Source: Nocardioides silvaticus
GTDB lineage: Bacteria; Actinomycetota; Actinomycetes; Propionibacteriales; Nocardioidaceae
Reading direction: 5' to 3'
Assembly (NCBI RefSeq): GCF_003160695.1
Contig: NZ_QGDD01000002.1
Span: 434,001-498,000 of the forward strand
Length of the DNA: 64,000 nt
Both the position numbers and the translations under genes were made by a program. A model generated the notes under the pieces. The model ran no database searches. It was not told where the DNA came from and saw only the letters and a program-made list of their open reading frames with translations. This document shows positions 28,229 to 36,847 of the stretch, piece after piece; position 1 is the stretch's first letter, and every line of letters begins with the position of its first letter.

Positions 28229-30298
28229 TCAGGCCCCCTTGGCTTTTCCGAACCGACCGCTGCGCCCGCGACGCCGGTCGGGACCGGCGGATCGGAGCAG
28301 GGCGTCGAGGCGGTCGCGCTCCGGGCGCTCCCACTCTCCGCGCAGCCGGGTCAGCGTGGACGACTTCACGTCCTCGGTCAGGAACTTGCGCGCGCCGTCG
28401 GCGATCGGTGCGGGCGAGCCGCCGGCGAGCCTCAGCGCGTGCAGTGCGACGTCGGACTTGGGCTCCGACGTGAACCGGCTGCGCAACGCGTGGCGCACCC
28501 CGTCGCTCGCCCAGGGGCCGGCCTCCTCGGCGACGTACTCGACCGCGCGCGCGTCGACGGCGTCGATCAGGCAGCTGCCGAGGTGCGGCGCGACGGCGGG
28601 GCCCCAGGCGCGCAGGTCCGCGAGCAGCGGCTTCAGCGTCTTGTTGGCGCGGTCCGCCACCCGGGCGCGCGCCCCGTGGATGCGCTCGTGGACGGCGGCG
28701 TACTCGAGCACGAGGTCGGCGAGCTCCTCGTCGGGGAAGTCGGTGCCGAAGTACGGCGCGTGCAGTGCGGCGTCGAGCAGCTCGTCGTACGACGCGTCGC
28801 TGCCGCCCTGGCCGCCCCGCAGCGCCGCGACGCCGTTGCGGACGATCGCGGCGAGTCGGGCGTCGATGCCCTGGTGCCGCAGCCAGGCGGCGACCAGCAG
28901 GTTGTCGCGGGGAAGGATCGGCCGGCCGATGACGATCGGCCAGGTCCGGATCTCGAGCTGGACGCCGGCCAGCGCGTCGGCCCGTTGCTCGCGGGGCAGC
29001 TGCCCGATGACGGCGGCCTCGAGCCACGGGTGGACCGTCTCGGCCTCCGGCTCCTCGGCCAGCCAGTCCCAGGTGCCGTTGACGACGGCGAGCTCGGCCC
29101 CCCGGTCGTGCGCCTCGAGCTCGGCGCTCAACGTGGTCACCAGCCGCTCGAGCCCGGCGCCCGCGACCCGGTCGAGGGCGTCCGCGACGCCGGTGGCTCC
29201 GATGGCGCGGACCCGGTCGCGGGTCTCGCGCGCGGTCCGGATCTCCTCCGCGGTGGCCGGCAGCCAGGTGTCGATCGCGGCGAGGACCGGCTGGGCCGGG
29301 ACGACGAGCTCGTTCCGCGCGCCGGCGCTGTCCAGGGCGTCGACCAGCTCGACGGCCAGCCGCCACGGCTCGCTCGCCGGGATGGCCCCGTGCAGGGCCG
29401 ACGCCGCGCGGGCGGCGAGCTCGGCGCCGACGGTCGGCTCCCACCGGGCGGCCAGGTCGAACGCGGGTCGCCCTCCGGCGTGCGCACCGTCGAGGAACGC
29501 GGCCACGCGGGCCCGGCTGCCGGTGCTGGGCTCGATGTCGGAGGTCGTCCGACGCTCGAGGTCGATCACGTTCGCGCCGACCACGGGCTCGAGCTCGAAC
29601 TCCGGGCTCAGGCCGACGACGGCTGCGTCGGTCCGCAGCGGGTCGTCCACGAGCGCGCGGAAGGTCAGGTTGGCCGCCCGCTCCGGCTCGAGCAGGAGCG
29701 CACCTGCGGCGATCCAGCGCATCACCACGTCGAGGTCGCGGTGGACGAGCACCAGCCGCTGCGGTGCCTCGCGAGCGGCGGCGTCGAGCATCGTCAGGTA
29801 GTGGGGGAGCACCCGGACCGCCCACGGGTCGTCGCGCAGCATCGCCTCGAGGGCGTCGGCCTCGAAGTCCGCGCGCACCGACGTCGGCGCCGGCCACGGG
29901 TCGAGGTCTCCGCTCGGGGTGGCCTCCAGCGTCCACTCGGGCGCTGCGTAGAGCTGGGCGGGGTGGTACTTCCCGAACGCGTCCCCGTCGTCGGCGACCA
30001 GGACCTGGGTGACGAGGTTGCCCTGACGGCCACTGAGCGTGAGACCGGTGGACCGGCCGCGCGCGAGGTAGGTGCGCCCGTCCCGCCGGAGCAGAGCACA
30101 GGTCGGAGGGTGGTCGAGCTCGTCGTGGTCGTGCGCCCAGGTCGGGTGCACCCGGTGCAGCAGCTCCTCGCGGATGCGACGGCGGTCCTCGGGGGTGATC
30201 CCGGCGCTGAGCGCGCGGAAGTTGAACCCCTCGACCCCGTCGACCGACTCCTCAGCCGTCGTGTCGGAGTAGACGGCGACGTCGAGCACCGCGGTCAC
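28229..30298 (-). CDS. GTPase-associated protein 1 (GAP1)-like protein
   Basis: The 689-residue protein has an N-terminal domain like GAP1-N2: FNFRALSAGITPEDRRRI (residues 25-42), HPPTCALL and the hallmark STGLTLSGRQGNLVTQVLV (83-101) followed by YHPAQLY. A middle helical domain and a long helical C-terminal domain (about 330-680) fill the rest, compatible with GAP1-M and GAP1-C. In described clusters GAP1 is coded beside TRAFAC GTPases and is thought to regulate or couple to them; no reaction is established. GTG 30298 overlaps the stop of the coiled-coil gene upstream (GTGA); GTG 30289 is the alternative. Confidence 0.75.
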   Translation of the reverse strand: MTAVLDVAVYSDTTAEESVDGVEGFNFRALSAGITPEDRRRIREELLHRVHPTWAHDHDELDHPPTCALLRRDGRTYLARGRSTGLTLSGRQGNLVTQVLVADDGDAFGKYHPAQLYAAPEWTLEATPSGDLDPWPAPTSVRADFEADALEAMLRDDPWAVRVLPHYLTMLDAAAREAPQRLVLVHRDLDVVMRWIAAGALLLEPERAANLTFRALVDDPLRTDAAVVGLSPEFELEPVVGANVIDLERRTTSDIEPSTGSRARVAAFLDGAHAGGRPAFDLAARWEPTVGAELAARAASALHGAIPASEPWRLAVELVDALDSAGARNELVVPAQPVLAAIDTWLPATAEEIRTARETRDRVRAIGATGVADALDRVAGAGLERLVTTLSAELEAHDRGAELAVVNGTWDWLAEEPEAETVHPWLEAAVIGQLPREQRADALAGVQLEIRTWPIVIGRPILPRDNLLVAAWLRHQGIDARLAAIVRNGVAALRGGQGGSDASYDELLDAALHAPYFGTDFPDEELADLVLEYAAVHERIHGARARVADRANKTLKPLLADLRAWGPAVAPHLGSCLIDAVDARAVEYVAEEAGPWASDGVRHALRSRFTSEPKSDVALHALRLAGGSPAPIADGARKFLTEDVKSSTLTRLRGEWERPERDRLDALLRSAGPDRRRGRSGRFGKAKGA

Positions 30299-30942
30299 CG
30301 CCGGAAGCGCGAGGATCCAGAAGGTTCGCCCTGCCGGGCCGCCGCGAACTTGTCGGTCACCTCGCCCAGCTGCTCGAGGAGGTCTCCGAGACGGATCGAG
30401 GCGGCCGCCATCGAGTCGCGCAGCGACGAGGCGATCGAGACCAGGTCGCGCAGGGCGGAGTCGGCCTGGTGGGCGGCGTCGGCGGTGGCCGAGTCGATGA
30501 GCGCCCGGGACTCCTTCTCGGCCAGCTTCCGGTCCTGCTCGGCGGCGCGGCGTGACTCGGACAGCAGCTGCTCGGCCTCCGCCTTGGTGCGGGCGGCCTG
30601 CGCGCGGTCCTCCTCGGCGGCGTTCGCGGTCTCGCGGGCCTCGCGCTCCGCGGCAGCGGCGATCTCCTCGGCGCGGGTGCGGGCGTCGGCGAGGATCTGC
30701 TCGGCGCGGCCCTTCGCCTCGGCCGCCGCGAGGTCCTTGCGGCTCTCCGCGTCGCCCGCCACGCCGTCGGCGATCTTCTGCGCCTGCATCACGATCGCGT
30801 CGGCCTCGGAGAGCGCCTTGCGACGGATCTCGGCGGCTTCGGCGAGCTCCTGCTCGGCGCGGCTCTTGAGGTCGAAGACCTCGCGCATCTCCTGCGCTGA
30901 CGGATTGGTGCCGGCAGAGCCGGTCGGCCTTGCTTCGGTCAT
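30295..30942 (-). CDS. Coiled-coil protein 1 of the GAP1/GTPase cluster
   Basis: The 215-residue product is almost entirely charged and Ala-rich helix with heptad character from about residue 17 to 190. The stretch IRRKALSEADAIVMQAQKIA and the following GRAEQILADAR are shared, with substitutions, with coiled-coil protein 3, so the two are paralogs. The heptads resemble DivIVA-type tails, but the DivIVA N-terminal motif is missing. ATG 30942 has a strong GGGGGA site; an upstream ATG at 31029 is rejected. Its stop overlaps the GAP1 start. Scaffold or sensor functions are guesses. Confidence 0.75.
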   Translation of the reverse strand: MTEARPTGSAGTNPSAQEMREVFDLKSRAEQELAEAAEIRRKALSEADAIVMQAQKIADGVAGDAESRKDLAAAEAKGRAEQILADARTRAEEIAAAAEREARETANAAEEDRAQAARTKAEAEQLLSESRRAAEQDRKLAEKESRALIDSATADAAHQADSALRDLVSIASSLRDSMAAASIRLGDLLEQLGEVTDKFAAARQGEPSGSSRFRR

Positions 30943-31015
30943 CAGGTCCCCCCATTGGGAGCGATTGGGTGGTGCTGGAGCAGAGAACGCCGCGCGCGTC
31001 AGCGACGCAGCCTCG

Positions 31016-31045
31016 ATATTCTCGTACACCCGCCTCGCGACGAAA
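31016..31045 (-). promoter_or_regulatory. Possible internal promoter before coiled-coil gene 1
   Basis: In an unusually AT-rich 116-base gap, the minus strand has TTTCGT (complement of 31040-31045) and GAATAT (complement of 31016-31021) with an 18-base spacer. This could give separate transcription of coiled-coil 1, GAP1 and the GTPase. Match to consensus is modest. Confidence 0.3.
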
Positions 31046-31058
31046 GAAAATCGGGTTA

Positions 31059-31724
31059 TCAGTTCCGAGACCGTGTTAACCGTTCGGTCGCGGGCGACGC
31101 CGGGGCGATCTCGTCAGCGGCCGGGATCTCGGCGTGCAGCCGGCTCGATGCGGGGCCGACCTCGGCCAGCGCGGCCGAGAGGGTCTCGAGCGTCACGCCC
31201 AGCCGGCTCGCGACGTCCGAGACGGCGTCGAGCTGGCCGTTGCCGACCTGGTGGGTCTCCTCCAGCTGCTGCCGGCGGTGCATCGCGGCCTCGCGGCGGG
31301 CGGTGAGCCGGAGCGCGTCGGCCTGCACGGCGGCCGACTCCCGGCGTACCTCCGCGCGGGCGAGCGCGGCCTTGGCGTCGTCGGCGGCCGCCGCAGCGGT
31401 GACCCGGATGCTGGCGGCCTTGGCCTCCGCCTCGGCGATCACGGCGGCGGCAGCGGCGCGTGCCTCGCTGAGGAGGGCTTCGTCGGCCAGCTGGCTCTCG
31501 GCGGCGGCGGCTTCCGCGGCCTGCCGGGCACCGGCCTCGAGCGCCGCGGCGACGGCGTCGGCCTGCTCGCGGACCTCGACCACCTCGCGGGCGACCTGGT
31601 CGGCGGTCTCGGTCGCCTGCACGACCGCTGCCTCGGCCTGGGCACGCAGCTCCGCCACGAGATCGGCGGTGCCGCCTCCGGCCGGTGTGCTCACGCGGCC
31701 CAGGCTACCTGCGCCGTCAGTCAT
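31059..31724 (-). CDS. Coiled-coil protein 2 of the GAP1/GTPase cluster
   Basis: The 221-residue product is Ala/Glu-rich helix with strong coiled-coil character from about residue 20 to 160, for example DLVAELRAQAEAAVVQATET and AVIAEAEAKAASIRVTAAAA. The C-terminal part (LDAVSDVASRLGVTLETLSAALAEV) resembles the ends of the two neighbouring coiled-coil proteins in pattern but not closely in sequence. ATG 31724 overlaps the end of coiled-coil gene 3 by eight bases; GTG 31694 is another possible start. A 116-base AT-rich gap separates it from coiled-coil gene 1. Confidence 0.7.
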   Translation of the reverse strand: MTDGAGSLGRVSTPAGGGTADLVAELRAQAEAAVVQATETADQVAREVVEVREQADAVAAALEAGARQAAEAAAAESQLADEALLSEARAAAAAVIAEAEAKAASIRVTAAAAADDAKAALARAEVRRESAAVQADALRLTARREAAMHRRQQLEETHQVGNGQLDAVSDVASRLGVTLETLSAALAEVGPASSRLHAEIPAADEIAPASPATERLTRSRN

Positions 31725-32352
31725 CAGCGTCCACTTCGCGGTCCGCGTGCGGCAGCGTCTCGCGCACACCGGACAGCGTGGCCACGATGTCGGAGAGCCG
31801 CGCGGCGGCCGCGCTGATCGCGTCGTCGAGCCCGGCGGCGACCTGGTCGAGCTGGTCGAGCGCGCCGTGGCTCGAGGCCGCGACCCCGGCGAGCGCAGCC
31901 GCCCGCAGGTCGGCGGTCTCCCGGGCGGACGCCTCCCGCTCGAACTCCGCCATCCGGCGGGCGGTCTCGATCAGCTCGGTGGCCGAGGCCTCGAGCTCCT
32001 CGGCCCGCGCGGTCGTGGCCGTCGCCTCGTGCCGCAGCCGCTCGGCGTCGGTCTCGGCCTCGGCCAGGATCGACCGTGCCGCGGCCTTGGCCTCGGCCAC
32101 GATCTGCTCCGCGCGGCCCCGGGCCTCGGCCGAGGAGAGGGACGTGCGCGAGTCGGCCTCCGCCTTGACGGCGTCGGCGGCCTGCTGCGCCCGGGCGACG
32201 ATCTGGTCCGCCTCCGACAGCGCCTGCCGGCGGGTGGCGAGCGCCTCGCCGATCGCCGCTTCGGCGCGCTGCCGCATCTCGTAGAGCGAGCGGAGCTCAT
32301 CGGCGAACGAGCCGGAGCCCGCGCCCGACGCGCTGGAGTCGGCTGTCGTCAT
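31717..32352 (-). CDS. Coiled-coil protein 3 (first gene of the GAP1/GTPase cluster)
   Basis: The 211-residue protein has a short Ser/Gly/Ala leader and then a long coiled coil (about 18-150). TRRQALSEADQIVARAQQAA and RGRAEQIVAEAKAAA match coiled-coil protein 1 closely. The C-terminal region LDDAISAAAARLSDIVATLS parallels LRDSMAAASIRLGDLLEQLG of protein 1, so the homology covers the whole chain. It has a well-formed promoter with a -10 box nine bases before the ATG and no ribosome binding site, so it is probably leaderless. It leads the minus-strand gene string that reaches ctaA. Confidence 0.76.
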   Translation of the reverse strand: MTTADSSASGAGSGSFADELRSLYEMRQRAEAAIGEALATRRQALSEADQIVARAQQAADAVKAEADSRTSLSSAEARGRAEQIVAEAKAAARSILAEAETDAERLRHEATATTARAEELEASATELIETARRMAEFEREASARETADLRAAALAGVAASSHGALDQLDQVAAGLDDAISAAAARLSDIVATLSGVRETLPHADREVDADD

Positions 32353-32361
32353 GGCAGTCGG

Positions 32362-32390
32362 ATCGTATGCCGCTTTGCCAAAGGTGTCAG
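32362..32390 (-). promoter_or_regulatory. Promoter of the coiled-coil/GAP1/GTPase operon
   Basis: On the minus strand, CTGACA (complement of 32385-32390) and TACGAT (complement of 32362-32367) are separated by exactly 17 bases. The -35 element matches TTGACA at five of six positions. The -10 box ends nine bases before ATG 32352, so the transcript would have almost no leader. Confidence 0.62.
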
Positions 32391-32438
32391 CAGGTCCCGT
32401 CAGCCGGTCGCGGACATCTGGTCACTACGCTGACCGGC

Positions 32439-32792
32439 GTGAGTCCCTGGGTCCTCGGAGCTGTCCTCGTGCTCTGCGGGATCACGATGCTGTTGCTCCT
32501 CGTGCACCTCGTCCGCGACCTCGCGGCCCAGGACGGCATGTTCGTGCTGCTCGGCATCACCGAGCTCGTCCTCCTCGGTCAGCTGGTCGCCGGGTGCATC
32601 GCGCTCGGCAGCACCGACCGCGAGGTCGACGGCCTCCTGTTCGTCAGCTACCTGGTGGGCGTGACCCTGGTGCTGCCGATCGGCGCGTTCTGGTCGCTGG
32701 CCGAGCGCAACCGGGCGGGGACCGCCGTGGTCATGCTCGCGGTGCTGACCGTCGCGGCGCTCGAGGTCCGGCTGGACGGGATCTGGTCGTGA
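32439..32792 (+). CDS. Conserved membrane protein (four segments)
   Basis: The 117-residue product has four hydrophobic segments (about 4-24, 36-57, 67-87 and 93-110) and no soluble domain. No family is recognised. GTG 32439 is chosen because TACGCT at 32426-32431 ends seven bases before it, a leaderless pattern repeated across this window, and because the next gene overlaps its stop by GTGA. It is divergent from the coiled-coil operon and lies upstream of sufR with a second membrane protein. Confidence 0.7.
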   Translation: MSPWVLGAVLVLCGITMLLLLVHLVRDLAAQDGMFVLLGITELVLLGQLVAGCIALGSTDREVDGLLFVSYLVGVTLVLPIGAFWSLAERNRAGTAVVMLAVLTVAALEVRLDGIWS

Positions 32793-33202
32793 GCACCCTC
32801 GCCGTGGGCTGGGGTCGCGCCCTCGTGTTCGTGTACGGCGTCTTCGCGGTGGCCGCCACCGGCCGGTCGCTGCTGCAGCTCAGCACCGACGCCGACAAGG
32901 CGCCGCTGGCGTACTCGCTGTCGCTGTTCGCCGCGGTCGTCTACCTGGCGGCGACCACCGCGCTGCTCCTCGGCGGGCGGATCGGCTGGCTTCTCGCGGC
33001 GACCGCCGTCGGCGTGGAGCTGACCGGTGTGCTGGTCGTGGGGGCGCTCAGCTACGCGGCGAGCGACCTGTTCCCGGACAAGACCGTGTGGTCGCACTTC
33101 GGCCAGGGCTACGGGTTCCTGCCGCTCGTCCTGCCCCTGGCCGGGATCGCCTGGCTCCGCCACACCCGCGCCGAGGCCGGCCACGGCAGCCGGGACAACT
33201 AA
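32789..33202 (+). CDS. Conserved membrane protein upstream of sufR
   Basis: The 137-residue product has four hydrophobic segments and conserved-looking loops (AVAATGRSLLQLSTD after segment 1; SDLFPDKTVWSHFGQGYGF before the last). The layout resembles small actinobacterial integral membrane proteins found near the suf operon, without known function. Its GTG overlaps the stop of the preceding membrane protein (GTGA), so the two probably form a unit and perhaps a complex. It ends 48 bases before sufR. Confidence 0.72.
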   Translation: MSTLAVGWGRALVFVYGVFAVAATGRSLLQLSTDADKAPLAYSLSLFAAVVYLAATTALLLGGRIGWLLAATAVGVELTGVLVVGALSYAASDLFPDKTVWSHFGQGYGFLPLVLPLAGIAWLRHTRAEAGHGSRDN

Positions 33203-33210
33203 GGGGAGCC

Positions 33211-33253
33211 TTCCTTGAAGGGCAGGAAGCAATAACGTCACACTGGTGTTGTG
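33211..33253 (+). promoter_or_regulatory. Candidate sufR promoter and operator
   Basis: TTCCTT (33211-33216) and TAACGT (33233-33238) form a possible -35/-10 pair with a 16-base spacer. Immediately downstream, CACACTGGTGTTGTG (33239-33253) contains ACAC/GTGT and CACA/TGTG inverted arms and reaches the start codon. SufR proteins bind short inverted repeats at their own promoter, so this is a plausible autoregulatory site. Confidence 0.35.
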
Positions 33254-33937
33254 GAAAACGTGGACCCCGCTCTCCAGGAAGGTGACCAGCCGACGCGCCA
33301 GCGCGTCGCGCGGTCGATCCTGGTCAACGGACCGTCCACCGCGGCGGCCCTGGCCGAGCGCCTCGACCTGACCGCCGCCGCCGTACGCCGGCACCTCGAC
33401 CACCTGCTCGAGGAGGGCGCCGTCGAGGCCCGTGACCCCCGCCCCGCGGGGCACCGCGGGCGTGGCCGCCCGGCCAAGGTGTTCGCGCTCACCGAGCGCG
33501 GGCGCGACGGCTTCGAGGCACAGTACGACGACCTCGCGGCCGAGGCGCTCCGCTTCCTCACCGAGACGGTCGGTCCCGAGGCGGTGAAGGCCTTCGCCGA
33601 GCGGCGGGCCGCTTTCATCGAGACGAAGTTCCCGCAGGTCGCGGCCGCGCACCCGCAGAAGTCCCCGGCCGAGGTGCTGGCGGTGGTGTTCTCCGACGAG
33701 GGGTACGCCGCGTCGGTCCGCGAGCTGCCGGTCGTGGGGGAGCAGCTGTGCCAGCAGCACTGCCCGGTCTCCCACGTCGCCCACGAGTTCCCGCAGCTGT
33801 GCGAGGCCGAGACCGAGGCGATCAGCCGCGTGCTCGGCACGCACGTGCAACGGCTGGCGACCATCGCCCACGGCGATGGCGTCTGCACCACGTGCATTCC
33901 CACCACGCCCGAGAAGAAGGAGCAGGTCACCACATGA
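33251..33937 (+). CDS. sufR: SufR-type iron-sulfur transcriptional repressor of the suf operon
   Basis: SufR is a DeoR/ArsR-like regulator that senses Fe-S status through its own cluster. The 228-residue product has an N-terminal winged helix ([35 protein letters not shown], then the wing [17 protein letters not shown]) and C-terminal cysteines in [24 protein letters not shown], the C-x3-C...C pattern that binds the cluster; two further Cys lie in CTTC near the end. It starts with GTG and overlaps sufB by ATGA, so it is translated with the operon it regulates. This is the standard actinobacterial arrangement. Confidence 0.93.
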   Translation: MENVDPALQEGDQPTRQRVARSILVNGPSTAAALAERLDLTAAAVRRHLDHLLEEGAVEARDPRPAGHRGRGRPAKVFALTERGRDGFEAQYDDLAAEALRFLTETVGPEAVKAFAERRAAFIETKFPQVAAAHPQKSPAEVLAVVFSDEGYAASVRELPVVGEQLCQQHCPVSHVAHEFPQLCEAETEAISRVLGTHVQRLATIAHGDGVCTTCIPTTPEKKEQVTT

Positions 33938-35352
33938 CCTCGATCGAAGACCTCAACCCCGAGCTGAAGGGGATCGGTCGCTACGAGTTCGGCTGGGCCG
34001 ACACCGACGTGGCGGGCGCAGCGGCCAAGCGCGGCCTCAACGAGGACGTCGTCCGCGACATCTCCGGCAAGAAGAGCGAGCCGCAGTGGATGCTCGACCT
34101 GCGCCTGAAGGGCCTCAAGCTCTTCGACCGCAAGCCGATGCCCACCTGGGGCTCGGACCTGTCGGCCATCGACTTCGACAACATCAAGTACTTCGTCCGC
34201 TCCAGCGAGAAGCAGGCGGCCTCGTGGGAGGACCTCCCCGAGGACATCAAGAACACCTACGACAAGCTCGGCATCCCGGAGGCGGAGAAGCAGCGCCTGG
34301 TCGCCGGCGTCGCCGCCCAGTACGAGTCCGAGGTCGTCTACCACTCGATCCGCGAGGACCTCGAGGCCCAGGGCGTGCTCTTCCTCGACACCGACACCGC
34401 GCTCAGGGAGCACCCGGAGATCTTCCAGGAGTACTTCGGCACGGTGATCCCGGTCGGCGACAACAAGTTCGCCGCGCTCAACACCGCCGTGTGGTCGGGT
34501 GGGTCGTTCATCTACGTGCCGAAGGGTGTCCACGTCGACATCCCGCTGCAGGCCTACTTCCGGATCAACACCGAGAACATGGGCCAGTTCGAGCGGACGC
34601 TGATCATCGTCGACGAGGACGCCTACGTGCACTACGTCGAGGGCTGCACGGCGCCGATCTACAGCTCCGACTCGCTGCACTCCGCGGTCGTCGAGATCAT
34701 CGTGAAGAAGGGCGGCCGCTGCCGCTACACGACCATCCAGAACTGGTCGAACAACGTCTACAACCTGGTGACCAAGCGCGCGGTCTGCGAGGCCGGCGCC
34801 ACCATGGAGTGGGTCGACGGCAACATCGGCTCCAAGGTGACGATGAAGTACCCCGCCGTCTACCTGATGGGCGAGCACGCCAAGGGCGAGACGCTCTCGA
34901 TCGCGTTCGCGGGCGAGGGCCAGCACCAGGACGCGGGCGCCAAGATGGTGCACGCCGCGCCGCACACGTCCAGCTCGATCCTGAGCAAGTCGGTCGCGCG
35001 CGGTGGGGGCCGTACGTCGTACCGCGGGCTGATCCAGGTCAACGAGGGCGCCCACGGCTCGAAGTCCAACGTGCTGTGCGACGCGCTGCTCGTCGACCAG
35101 ATCAGCCGGTCCGACACCTACCCCTACGTCGACATCCGCGAGGACGACGTCTCGATGGGCCACGAGGCCTCGGTCTCGAAGGTCTCCGACGACCAGCTCT
35201 TCTACCTGATGTCGCGCGGCATGGCCGAGGACGAGGCGATGGCGATGATCGTGCGCGGCTTCGTCGAGCCGATCGCCAAGGAGCTGCCGATGGAGTACGC
35301 CCTCGAGCTGAACCGACTCATCGAGCTGCAGATGGAAGGAGCCGTCGGCTGA
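33934..35352 (+). CDS. sufB: Fe-S cluster assembly protein SufB
   Basis: SufB is the scaffold subunit of the SufBCD complex. The 472-residue protein has the family core: [53 protein letters not shown] with a conserved Cys, [24 protein letters not shown] and [22 protein letters not shown], ending in the SufC-binding helices. No intein is present, unlike mycobacterial SufB. The start overlaps the end of sufR and the stop overlaps the sufD start (TGATG). Confidence 0.97.
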   Translation: MTSIEDLNPELKGIGRYEFGWADTDVAGAAAKRGLNEDVVRDISGKKSEPQWMLDLRLKGLKLFDRKPMPTWGSDLSAIDFDNIKYFVRSSEKQAASWEDLPEDIKNTYDKLGIPEAEKQRLVAGVAAQYESEVVYHSIREDLEAQGVLFLDTDTALREHPEIFQEYFGTVIPVGDNKFAALNTAVWSGGSFIYVPKGVHVDIPLQAYFRINTENMGQFERTLIIVDEDAYVHYVEGCTAPIYSSDSLHSAVVEIIVKKGGRCRYTTIQNWSNNVYNLVTKRAVCEAGATMEWVDGNIGSKVTMKYPAVYLMGEHAKGETLSIAFAGEGQHQDAGAKMVHAAPHTSSSILSKSVARGGGRTSYRGLIQVNEGAHGSKSNVLCDALLVDQISRSDTYPYVDIREDDVSMGHEASVSKVSDDQLFYLMSRGMAEDEAMAMIVRGFVEPIAKELPMEYALELNRLIELQMEGAVG

Positions 35353-36515
35353 TGACGGCAGTCGCTGAGGCTCTCGAGAACGCCACCGATCGCGTCGAGA
35401 GCCACCTCAACCCGCCCGCGTCGTACGACCTGGCCGACCACCCCGTCCCGACCGGTCGCGAGGAGGTGTGGCGGTTCACGCCGCTCAAGCGCCTCCGGGG
35501 CATCCTCGACGGCGAGGCGTCCGACGCGCACCTGAAGTGGGACACCACGCTGCCCGTCGGCGTGACCCTGACCGAGATCACCGCCGAGCAGGCGCGCGAG
35601 CTCGAGCTGCCGCCCAACGAGCGGCCGGCCGCGCTCTCCGCCGAGCTCTCCGGCGGAGCGATCCTGCTCGACGTGCCGGCCGAGACCGTCGTCGCGGAAC
35701 CGGTCGTCCTCCGGCTCACCGGCTCGTCGGTCGACGACCTGGTCTGGGGCCGGGTCCTCTACCGGGTCGGCGCGCACGCCGAGGTCACGCTCGTGCTGGT
35801 GCACGAGGGCTCGGCGCGCTACTCGGCGATCCAGACGTTCCTGGTCGGCGACGGCGCCCAGGTCAACGTCCTCACCCTCCAGGACTGGGACGACGACGCC
35901 GTCCACCTGGGTCGCGACGCGATCCGGGTCGGCCGCGACGCGTCGGTGAAGCACACGTCGATCTCGTTCGGCGGCGACCTGGTCCGGATGCACGCCAACG
36001 TCGAGTACGCCGGACCCGGCGGCGAGGCCGAGCTGCTCGGCCTCTACTTCGCCGACGAGGGCCAGCACCTCGAGCACCGGCTGTTCGCCGACCACAACGC
36101 GCCCAAGACCAAGTCGCACGTCGTCTACAAGGGCGCGCTGCAGGGCGAGAAGGCGCACACGGTCTGGATCGGCAACGTCCTGATCCGCAAGGTGGCCGAG
36201 GGCATCGAGACCTACGAGGAGAACCGCAACCTGGTGCTCACCGACGGCTGCCAGGCCGACTCGGTGCCCAACCTCGAGATCGAGACCGGCGAGATCGAGG
36301 GCGCGGGCCACGCGTCCGCGACCGCCCGGTTCGACGACGAGCAGCTGTTCTACCTGCGCTCGCGCGGCGTCTCCGAGAAGGAGGCCCAGCGGCTGGTCGT
36401 GCACGGCTTCTTCAACGACCTGATCCGCAAGGTCGGCATCCCGTCGATCGAGGAGAAGCTCCTCGAGACCGTCGAGGCCGAGCTCGCCAAGAACGTGCTG
36501 AAGGAGCTCGTGTGA
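35352..36515 (+). CDS. sufD: Fe-S cluster assembly protein SufD
   Basis: SufD forms a heterodimer with SufB on two SufC ATPases. The 387-residue protein has the N-terminal EEVWRFTPLKRLRGIL, a beta-helix core with VSFGGDLVRMHANVEYAGPGGEAELLG-like spacing (seen as ISFGGDLVRMHANVEY), DHNAPKTKSHVVYKGALQ and the C-terminal RSRGVSEKEAQRLVVHGFFNDL that contacts SufC. Its ATG shares a base with the sufB stop, and the next gene starts within its stop (GTGA). Confidence 0.95.
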   Translation: MTAVAEALENATDRVESHLNPPASYDLADHPVPTGREEVWRFTPLKRLRGILDGEASDAHLKWDTTLPVGVTLTEITAEQARELELPPNERPAALSAELSGGAILLDVPAETVVAEPVVLRLTGSSVDDLVWGRVLYRVGAHAEVTLVLVHEGSARYSAIQTFLVGDGAQVNVLTLQDWDDDAVHLGRDAIRVGRDASVKHTSISFGGDLVRMHANVEYAGPGGEAELLGLYFADEGQHLEHRLFADHNAPKTKSHVVYKGALQGEKAHTVWIGNVLIRKVAEGIETYEENRNLVLTDGCQADSVPNLEIETGEIEGAGHASATARFDDEQLFYLRSRGVSEKEAQRLVVHGFFNDLIRKVGIPSIEEKLLETVEAELAKNVLKELV

Positions 36516-36847
36516 CCTTCGAACGCGCGTGCGCGCTGGCCGACGTGCCCACCGACGAGGCGCTCGGCGTCACCGTCGGCGAGTACGACGTGGCCATCGC
36601 CCGTGACGGCGACGAGGTGTTCGCGCTGCAGGACCAGTGCTCGCACGCCGCGGTGTCGCTGTCCGAGGGCGAGGTCGCCGACGGCGCGGTCGAGTGCTGG
36701 CTGCACGGCTCGTGCTTCGAGCTGCGCACCGGCAAGCCCACCCACTTCCCGGCGACCGAACCGGTCGCCACCTTCCCCGTAGAAGTCCGCGGAGACGACG
36801 TGTACGTCGACGTGGAGACCACCCTGAATGGAGTCAAGCCCGCATGA
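36512..36847 (+). CDS. Rieske-type [2Fe-2S] ferredoxin of the suf operon
   Basis: The 111-residue soluble protein has Rieske box 1 DQCSHAAVSLSEGEV and box 2 VECWLHGSCFELRTG, giving Cys and His ligands in each (C-S-H and C-W-L-H) and no disulfide cysteines. It resembles the ferredoxin components of aromatic-ring dioxygenases. It sits between sufD and sufC with GTGA and ATGA overlaps, a place where actinobacteria commonly carry such a ferredoxin. Electron supply for cluster building is a reasonable guess. Confidence 0.9.
   Translation: MTFERACALADVPTDEALGVTVGEYDVAIARDGDEVFALQDQCSHAAVSLSEGEVADGAVECWLHGSCFELRTGKPTHFPATEPVATFPVEVRGDDVYVDVETTLNGVKPA

Noticed and set aside
30943-31029. Longer form of coiled-coil protein 1 starting at 31029
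   Set aside because: ATG 30942 has a strong ribosome binding site; the extension is not helical like the rest and covers the AT-rich gap.
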